A stretch of DNA of 11,022 nucleotides from Bacillota bacterium. GTDB lineage: Bacteria; Bacillota; Bacilli; Lactobacillales; Enterococcaceae. Shown here piece by piece: positions 6,805 through 11,022 of the stretch. A program made the position numbers and the translations under genes. The DNA lies in NCBI GenBank assembly GCA_023389005.1, contig JAEWFE010000042.1, positions 1-11,022 of the forward strand, written 5' to 3'. The notes under the pieces were generated by a model. That model worked only from the letters and a program-made list of their open reading frames with translations, was not told where the DNA came from and made no database searches. Positions within the stretch are counted from its first letter, which is position 1. Each line of letters starts with the position of its first letter.

Positions 6805-8673
6805 TCAATTTACCTCCTCGAAAGACTCTATTCGAACAATAGCATCGTTTTTATTTACATTACCATGATTATTTACACTTACATCTTTAAATTCTTGTGA
6901 GTTAGTAACTACCATCATCGTTATAGGATTTAAATGATGACTTTTAATCACTTCTAAATCGACTTCCAACAATAAATCTCCTTTTGAAACCGCCTGATTG
7001 GTTGTAACATATGTTTTAAAACCCTCACCATTAAGAGTAACTGTATCTAAACCGATGTGAATTAATACCTCAGCGCCATTCTCGCTTACAATCCCAATAG
7101 CATGATTACTTGGAAAGGTAGCTGAAATTTTTCCACTGACTGGAGAATAAATTTTTCCATCTATTGGTTCAAATGCTACTCCTTTTCCTAGAGCACCACT
7201 TGAGAATACTTGATCTGGTACGTCTTTTAAATCAACAACAGTACCCATTACAGGAGCTAAAAGTACATCATTTGAATATTTGATATCAATTGAATCTTTC
7301 TTTTCAACTTCTTGTTTGTCTTCAATTCCTAAAATAAGTGAAGCAACGAAAGAAACAACAAAAGCAATTCCGCATGAAATCACGGCGTAAATAAAATTAT
7401 TTATGCTATCTCCACCAAAGAAACTAGGCAGAGCAAATAATCCAGGTGCAACTTGAGCATATCTTCCTACTCCCATAATTCCCAAAAATAATCCTGCAAT
7501 TCCACCGCCAATCATTGCAGATATTAATGGTTTTTTATAACGCAAATTGACACCATACAAAGCAGGCTCTGTAATTCCGGCAACTGCAGAAATTCCAGTA
7601 GAAATAGCTAATTGTTTAGTCTCTAATTTCTTTGTTCTGAAGGCAACTGCTAATGCTGCCCCACCTTGCGCAATATTTGAAACCATCATTCCAGGACCAG
7701 CTACTGTATCAAATCCTGTCGTTGCTAACATATTGATACCCAGTGGAATTAAACCATAATGCATACCCGTCATCACTAAAAGTGGGGTGAATGTTCCTAC
7801 AAGTAAAGGTACCAACCAACTTGCATAAGTATTTAAAATACTAATAATAATTCCTAATCCATTTCCTAAAAATACTCCCAGAGGGCCAATAATAATTAAT
7901 GTCACCGGAGCGATAATCAATAAAGTTAGTAACGGACTCATAAACATTCGAACAGCCCCTGGTGAAACTCTATCAGCAAATGGTTCAACATAGGACATAA
8001 ACCAAACTGCTAATATAATCGGAATCACTGATGATCCATAATTAGCTAGTGTTACTGGTAACCCGAATAATTCTAGACTAGTCCCATTTGTTCTTGCATT
8101 TTGTATCAATGTTGTAAAAGTTGGATGTAATAAAATACCTCCAATAGTAATAGCTACATATTGATTACAACCAAATTTTTTGGCTGCTGAATTAGCCAGT
8201 AGGACAGGTAGAAAATAAAACGCAGCATCACCAATAAAGTTCAAAATTTGATAGGTTTGTGAACTTGCTTCCACCCATTTCATCATAACTAAAAGAGCTA
8301 GTAACGCCTTCAACATCCCTGCACCAGTCAATGCTGGAACAATAGGAACAAATATCCCCGCAATTGTATCTAACACTTTGGCAACCGGTGATTTATCTAC
8401 TTTACTTGATTCATTAACACTACTATTCAGTTGAAAGTTTTGCTCAATCACTTGGTAAACTTTCTTAACCTCATTACCAATAATTACTTGAAACTGACCA
8501 CCTTGATTGACAACGCCAACAACTTTTTCCAGTCCCTCTAACTTGGTTTTGTTAGCTTTAGTATCATCAATCAAATTAAAACGTAATCGTGTTGCACAAT
8601 GAGTGAACCCCTGAATATTATCAATACCCCCAACATATCGAACAATTTCTTCTCCTAATTCTTTGTATTCCAT
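6805..8673 (-). CDS. bglP: Beta-glucoside PTS transporter, fused EIIBCA
   Basis: The 622-residue protein has domain order B-C-A, as in BglF/BglP. The EIIB domain occupies about 1–85, with phosphorylated Cys26 in FTHCATRLRF. The EIIC channel (about 100–450) has around ten hydrophobic segments and the GITEPALYG motif (366–374). The EIIA domain of the glucose type (about 470–610) has His524 (SNHAIGI) and the phospho-acceptor His539 (VLIHIGLDTV). It imports a beta-glucoside and phosphorylates it at C6 using the PEP–HPr phosphate chain. The start has a near-perfect ribosome site AGGAGGAG (8680–8687) at 6 nt spacing. It is the first gene of a three-gene operon with the GH1 enzyme and the TSUP protein. 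No antiterminator (RAT) sequence was seen in its leader and no BglG-type gene is present, so control is likely through the adjacent RpiR regulator and a cre-like site. Confidence 0.95.
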   Translation of the reverse strand: MEYKELGEEIVRYVGGIDNIQGFTHCATRLRFNLIDDTKANKTKLEGLEKVVGVVNQGGQFQVIIGNEVKKVYQVIEQNFQLNSSVNESSKVDKSPVAKVLDTIAGIFVPIVPALTGAGMLKALLALLVMMKWVEASSQTYQILNFIGDAAFYFLPVLLANSAAKKFGCNQYVAITIGGILLHPTFTTLIQNARTNGTSLELFGLPVTLANYGSSVIPIILAVWFMSYVEPFADRVSPGAVRMFMSPLLTLLIIAPVTLIIIGPLGVFLGNGLGIIISILNTYASWLVPLLVGTFTPLLVMTGMHYGLIPLGINMLATTGFDTVAGPGMMVSNIAQGGAALAVAFRTKKLETKQLAISTGISAVAGITEPALYGVNLRYKKPLISAMIGGGIAGLFLGIMGVGRYAQVAPGLFALPSFFGGDSINNFIYAVISCGIAFVVSFVASLILGIEDKQEVEKKDSIDIKYSNDVLLAPVMGTVVDLKDVPDQVFSSGALGKGVAFEPIDGKIYSPVSGKISATFPSNHAIGIVSENGAEVLIHIGLDTVTLNGEGFKTYVTTNQAVSKGDLLLEVDLEVIKSHHLNPITMMVVTNSQEFKDVSVNNHGNVNKNDAIVRIESFEEVN

Positions 8674-8709
8674 GTTTAACTCCTCCTGTTTAATTATTAG
8701 GACATTATT

Positions 8710-8738
8710 AATATATCTATATTCTTTAAGTCAAACAA
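8710..8738 (-). promoter_or_regulatory. Candidate promoter of the PTS–glucosidase–TSUP operon
   Basis: On the minus strand a –35-like TTGTTT (8733–8738) and a –10 TATATT (8710–8715) are 17 bp apart, roughly 40 bp before the start codon. The –35 is weak, as is common for promoters that need an activator. A better –35 TTGACT starts four bases further on but has no –10 at proper distance. Confidence 0.45.
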
Positions 8739-8758
8739 TCTTTCATCAGCCTACTTCT

Positions 8759-8809
8759 ACAGTGTTGCAAAATCCATATAGAAACCGCATACATCTTATG
8801 CAACAGTGT
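8759..8809. promoter_or_regulatory. Inverted repeat, candidate RpiR operator upstream of the PTS promoter
   Basis: ACAGTGTTGCA (8759–8769) and TGCAACAGTGT (8799–8809) are inverted repeats matching at 10 of 11 positions, 29 bp apart; ACAGTGT is also repeated directly. The pair lies between the rpiR terminator and the operon promoter and encloses a cre-like site. It is the only clear symmetric element in the region, so it is the best candidate for RpiR binding. The position, about 55–105 bp upstream of the predicted transcription start, suggests activation or looping over simple blockage. Confidence 0.45.
8780..8794 (-). promoter_or_regulatory. cre-like site (CcpA carbon catabolite control)
   Basis: On the minus strand ATGTATGCGGTTTCT matches the degenerate cre consensus WTGNAANCGNWNNCW with one mismatch (T for the second A of the AA pair). 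Catabolite control is expected for a beta-glucoside operon. It sits well upstream of the predicted promoter and inside the inverted repeat at 8759–8809. Confidence 0.4.
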
Positions 8810-8812
8810 TTC

Positions 8813-8854
8813 TAAAAAAATAATCCGCTAACTAAGATTGGATTAGCGGATTAT
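8813..8854 (-). terminator. Strong rho-independent terminator of the rpiR-type gene
   Basis: A perfect 12-bp stem (8820–8831 with 8843–8854, core AATCCGCTAA/TTAGCGGATT) is followed on the minus strand by a run of seven T. One arm lies inside the last codons of the regulator gene (Asn-Asn-Pro-Leu) and the stop codon is in the loop. It insulates rpiR from the PTS operon. Confidence 0.88.
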
Positions 8855-9713
8855 TGGTACTTCTTTTATTTTGATATTCTTTTGCATCTTTATTTCTAAC
8901 TAAATAATTAATCTCATAATTCTCAGCAAAATAGCTTGCATATAAAGTGTCGAGCAAGAACAGAATTGATACATCTGTACTAAAATTTCCAAGATTTTCA
9001 ATCAAATTTTCTCTTGTAGAAATATGTAGAGGAATACTTTTTGAAAACCGTGTTAAACTATTGCCCCCATACGAAGTAATAACCAAAAATGGCATACCTC
9101 TCTCTTGTAATTTTTTGGCTATTTTTAAGATTCCCTCTGTCTCACCTGAATATGAAATTAATATAAAACAATCTGAGTCTGTCGAAAAACAAGCTTCATG
9201 AAAACAGTTATCTGCTCTTGATTCTACAATCACTTTTTTTCCTAATCTAAGCATTCGATCTCTAAATATTGAAGCCAATGCAATTGAATCTCCCACTGAA
9301 CAAAGGTGAATACAATTAGATTTTTCTAGTAAACGAATCGCTTTTTGTATATTATCATGATTGTTTAATGATAATGTATCATCAACCGTTGATTTATATA
9401 ATGAACCTATTTTATGAGCTACAACCAAATTACGATCATTTTTTTCAAAAGGAAGATTTGCATTAATATTGGAAAAGTTTTGATGAATATATTTTATTTC
9501 TGAAAGATATTTTTCTTTAAAATCATTGTATCCTAAATTAGTATACTTTTGGCAAAAGCGCACGATAGTAGACGGAGATAGGTATAGTTCCTTTGATACC
9601 TGACGAGCGCTAATTTCTTTGATTGAAAGCTCCTTTTTTAGAAAATAGTCTGCAATTTGCTTTTCAACATCGGACATATTTTTTTGTTCCTTTAGAATTT
9701 CAATAATCAACAT
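8832..9713 (-). CDS. MurR/RpiR-family transcriptional regulator with SIS domain
   Basis: The 293-residue protein has an RpiR-type helix-turn-helix (about 1–75; ARQVSKELYLSPSTIVRFCQKYTNLGYNDFK is the recognition part). A sugar-isomerase SIS domain follows (about 120–265) with ISYSGET (186–192), a phosphosugar-binding signature. Such proteins sense sugar phosphates and control nearby uptake and catabolism genes. The gene lies directly upstream of the PTS–GH1–TSUP operon on the same strand but ends in a strong terminator, so it is a separate transcript that probably controls the operon. The likely effector is a phosphorylated glucoside or glucose 6-phosphate. I chose the ATG at 9711–9713, which has GAGGTGA (9719–9725) 5 nt upstream; an in-frame GTG at 9722 overlaps that site. 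The C-terminus after the SIS fold is polar (NKDAKEYQNKRSTNN). The gene is notably AT-rich. Confidence 0.93.
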   Translation of the reverse strand: MLIIEILKEQKNMSDVEKQIADYFLKKELSIKEISARQVSKELYLSPSTIVRFCQKYTNLGYNDFKEKYLSEIKYIHQNFSNINANLPFEKNDRNLVVAHKIGSLYKSTVDDTLSLNNHDNIQKAIRLLEKSNCIHLCSVGDSIALASIFRDRMLRLGKKVIVESRADNCFHEACFSTDSDCFILISYSGETEGILKIAKKLQERGMPFLVITSYGGNSLTRFSKSIPLHISTRENLIENLGNFSTDVSILFLLDTLYASYFAENYEINYLVRNKDAKEYQNKRSTNNPLIQS

Positions 9714-9732
9714 GAAGCTCACCTCAAAAATA

Positions 9733-9761
9733 AATATACGAAATAATCATTATTTTGACAA
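9733..9761 (-). promoter_or_regulatory. Promoter of the rpiR-type gene
   Basis: On the minus strand –35 TTGTCA (9756–9761) and –10 TATATT (9733–9738) are separated by exactly 17 bp. They lie about 20 bp upstream of the chosen start codon, giving a short leader with the ribosome site GAGGTGA. Confidence 0.68.
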
Positions 9762-9764
9762 TAA

Positions 9765-9800
9765 GGAAGCCTTAAAGACACTTAATACTTTAAGGCACTT
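9765..9800 (-). terminator. Hairpin after the exporter gene, probable terminator
   Basis: GCCTTAAAG (9769–9777) and CTTTAAGGC (9788–9796) form a perfect 9-bp stem with a 10-nt loop, extendable by a few pairs around a bulge. It lies just after the exporter stop. The tail on the minus strand (TTCCTTATTG) is a weak U-tract, so termination may be partial. Confidence 0.6.
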
Positions 9801-9811
9801 CTTTATACATT

Positions 9812-11022
9812 TTATTCCTCTAATTCGCTTAATTTCACTTGATTTCGGATATAAATCTTCACACAAATCATACTAATCACTGCCAGTAAAATAGTTACTA
9901 AGAATGCTGCATGGAGCCCTTCGTAAAGTACTTTTCGCAACGCTTCATGTAAATTGCTCGCCACTTGATGCGCAGTTTTAGGATTGACAAATTGGTTTAA
10001 TAAATCTGTGCGTCCAGCTAAATGTTGCTTATCTAATTCTTGGTTGGTCATAAAGTTAAAGATTAAACCAAAGACAGCTACCATCACTGTTTGTCCAATG
10101 GTTCTAACCAAGGTATTAAATGAGGTTGCTTCTCCCAAGTGACTTTTGGGTACAACTTGTTGTGCAGTGACTGTTGTTGAAACAATTACCATACCCATGC
10201 CAATCCCAAAAATAAACATCAACAAGACAAAATACCATGCGCCAATCCCCATTGGAGCGAAAAATAAACCAACCGTCGTCATAAGAATCGCCAACAAACC
10301 AAGCGTGACAACCTTTTGAATCGATTGTTTGACCATCATTTTACTGGCCACATTCGTACCTACAACCCAGAATAAGGAAATCGGCGCTAATACTAAGCCT
10401 CCAATTCCAGCGGCTAACCCAAGTACACCTTGCATCCACATCGGAATATACACATCTACCCCCATTAAGATGCCACTTACCAAGGCCGCAATCAGATTGA
10501 CGCCAACAAATAAAGGATTTTTAAACAAACTAAATGTGATAATTGGATCTTCGGCGCGTTTTTCCAACCAGATAAATAATACGAAAAACAGCACGCTAGC
10601 AATAAAGCAACTCATGACCAGCCAGCCAAAGCCTTGATCACTTAATAATTGGAAACCAGCTAATAAACTCAGCAAGACCAACATCAAAACAACACTACCC
10701 ACAAGGTCCATTTTCTTCGTTTCTCGCACACGTTTTTCTTCATGCAAACTCATAAAGACTAAGAATAATTGCACTAAACCAATTGGCACATTAATAAAGA
10801 AAATCCAATGCCATCCAACTGTATCAACAATTAGGCCTCCAGCTAAGGGACCAATCACACTAGCTATTCCCCACATCGTTGAATTATAACCCATCACCTT
10901 TGTACGCTGTTCAATTGGATAAAGGTCCGCCAACAAAGTCAATGAAACCGGCATTAATGCACCAGCACCCATTCCTTGTAAAGCCCGCGCTAAAATCAAC
11001 GTATGCATATTAAAGCTCATGC
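9812..11022 (-). CDS. DHA2-family (EmrB/QacA-like) MFS exporter, N-terminus outside window
   Basis: Of this gene, 402 codons are visible from the right edge to TAA at 9812–9814. The first in-window Met (11018–11020) is almost certainly internal: in this family the stretch ARALQGMGAGALMP lies in the fourth membrane segment, after about 75–100 residues. The antiporter motif C (GIASVIGPLAGG, 51–62 of the visible part) and the segment WHWIFFINVPIG are typical of 14-segment drug:H+ antiporters (DHA2). About ten hydrophobic segments follow, and the protein ends in a short charged tail (NQVKLSELEE). It would export drugs, dyes, bile-like compounds or metabolites using the proton gradient; the actual substrate is unknown. 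It converges with the tetR gene on the far side of the AT-rich cassette. Its base composition is closer to the GRE module than to the cassette. Confidence 0.92.
   Translation of the reverse strand, partial: MSFNMHTLILARALQGMGAGALMPVSLTLLADLYPIEQRTKVMGYNSTMWGIASVIGPLAGGLIVDTVGWHWIFFINVPIGLVQLFLVFMSLHEEKRVRETKKMDLVGSVVLMLVLLSLLAGFQLLSDQGFGWLVMSCFIASVLFFVLFIWLEKRAEDPIITFSLFKNPLFVGVNLIAALVSGILMGVDVYIPMWMQGVLGLAAGIGGLVLAPISLFWVVGTNVASKMMVKQSIQKVVTLGLLAILMTTVGLFFAPMGIGAWYFVLLMFIFGIGMGMVIVSTTVTAQQVVPKSHLGEATSFNTLVRTIGQTVMVAVFGLIFNFMTNQELDKQHLAGRTDLLNQFVNPKTAHQVASNLHEALRKVLYEGLHAAFLVTILLAVISMICVKIYIRNQVKLSELEE

Noticed and set aside
7547..7759. Plus-strand open frame of 70 codons
   Set aside because: It is antisense to the conserved EIIC part of the PTS gene and is a by-product of that gene's codon pattern.
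8674..8812. BglG/LicT-type antiterminator (RAT) in the PTS leader
   Set aside because: No RAT-like sequence overlapping a terminator was found in the leader, and no antiterminator gene is present in the window.
8947..9201. Plus-strand open frame of 84 codons
   Set aside because: It is antisense to the SIS domain of the RpiR-type gene, with no recognisable domain or promoter.
10329..10637. Plus-strand open frame of 102 codons
   Set aside because: It is antisense to the MFS exporter and rich in Thr/Ile/Pro/Asn, as expected from the reverse of membrane-segment codons.

Overview
The window is low-GC DNA with strong AGGAGG-type ribosome binding sites, PTS sugar uptake, glycyl-radical fermentation and an RpiR/DeoR/TetR regulator set. 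This points to a fermentative member of the Lactobacillales, most like an Enterococcus. That is inferred from gene content and style; no species-level marker is present.

Region 1 (1–3939) is an anaerobic glycyl-radical module. A glycyl radical enzyme (GRE, minus strand, C-terminus cut by the left window edge) lies downstream of a DeoR-type sugar-phosphate regulator. A short radical-SAM activase is divergent from deoR on the plus strand. The GRE carries a Cys-x-Glu active-site loop (GCVE) instead of the Cys-Cys of true pyruvate formate-lyase, so it is probably a dehydratase/eliminase-type or C–O-lyase GRE. The best guess is the YbiW/PflD group, which opens 1,5-anhydrohexitol 6-phosphates. The two promoters that would need to be co-regulated (GRE and activase) share a spaced motif, TGAAAC-N9-TTACG-N2-TGAA, built from half-sites 22 bp apart. 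This is the likely DeoR operator.

Region 2 (4001–4600) is a TetR-family regulator with its own extended –10 promoter, followed by a hairpin that can terminate transcription from both sides.

Region 3 (4607–9713) is an AT-rich, minus-strand beta-glucoside cassette. An RpiR-type regulator ends in a strong terminator. Next come a regulatory region with a CcpA cre-like site between inverted half-sites, a BglP-type PTS EIIBCA, a GH1 6-phospho-beta-glucosidase (1-bp gap) and a TauE/SafE (TSUP) membrane protein whose start overlaps the glucosidase stop. The PTS would import and phosphorylate a beta-glucoside and the GH1 enzyme would split it into glucose 6-phosphate and an aglycone. The tightly coupled TSUP protein may export an anionic product; that last role is a hypothesis.

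Region 4 (9812–11022) is the C-terminal part of a DHA2-family drug/solute exporter whose N-terminus lies past the right edge. The tetR and exporter genes converge on the cassette, and the cassette is visibly more AT-rich than its flanks, so it may have been inserted between them. No RNA genes, insertion sequences, CRISPR arrays or integrases were seen, and no gene-free stretch exceeds 300 bp.
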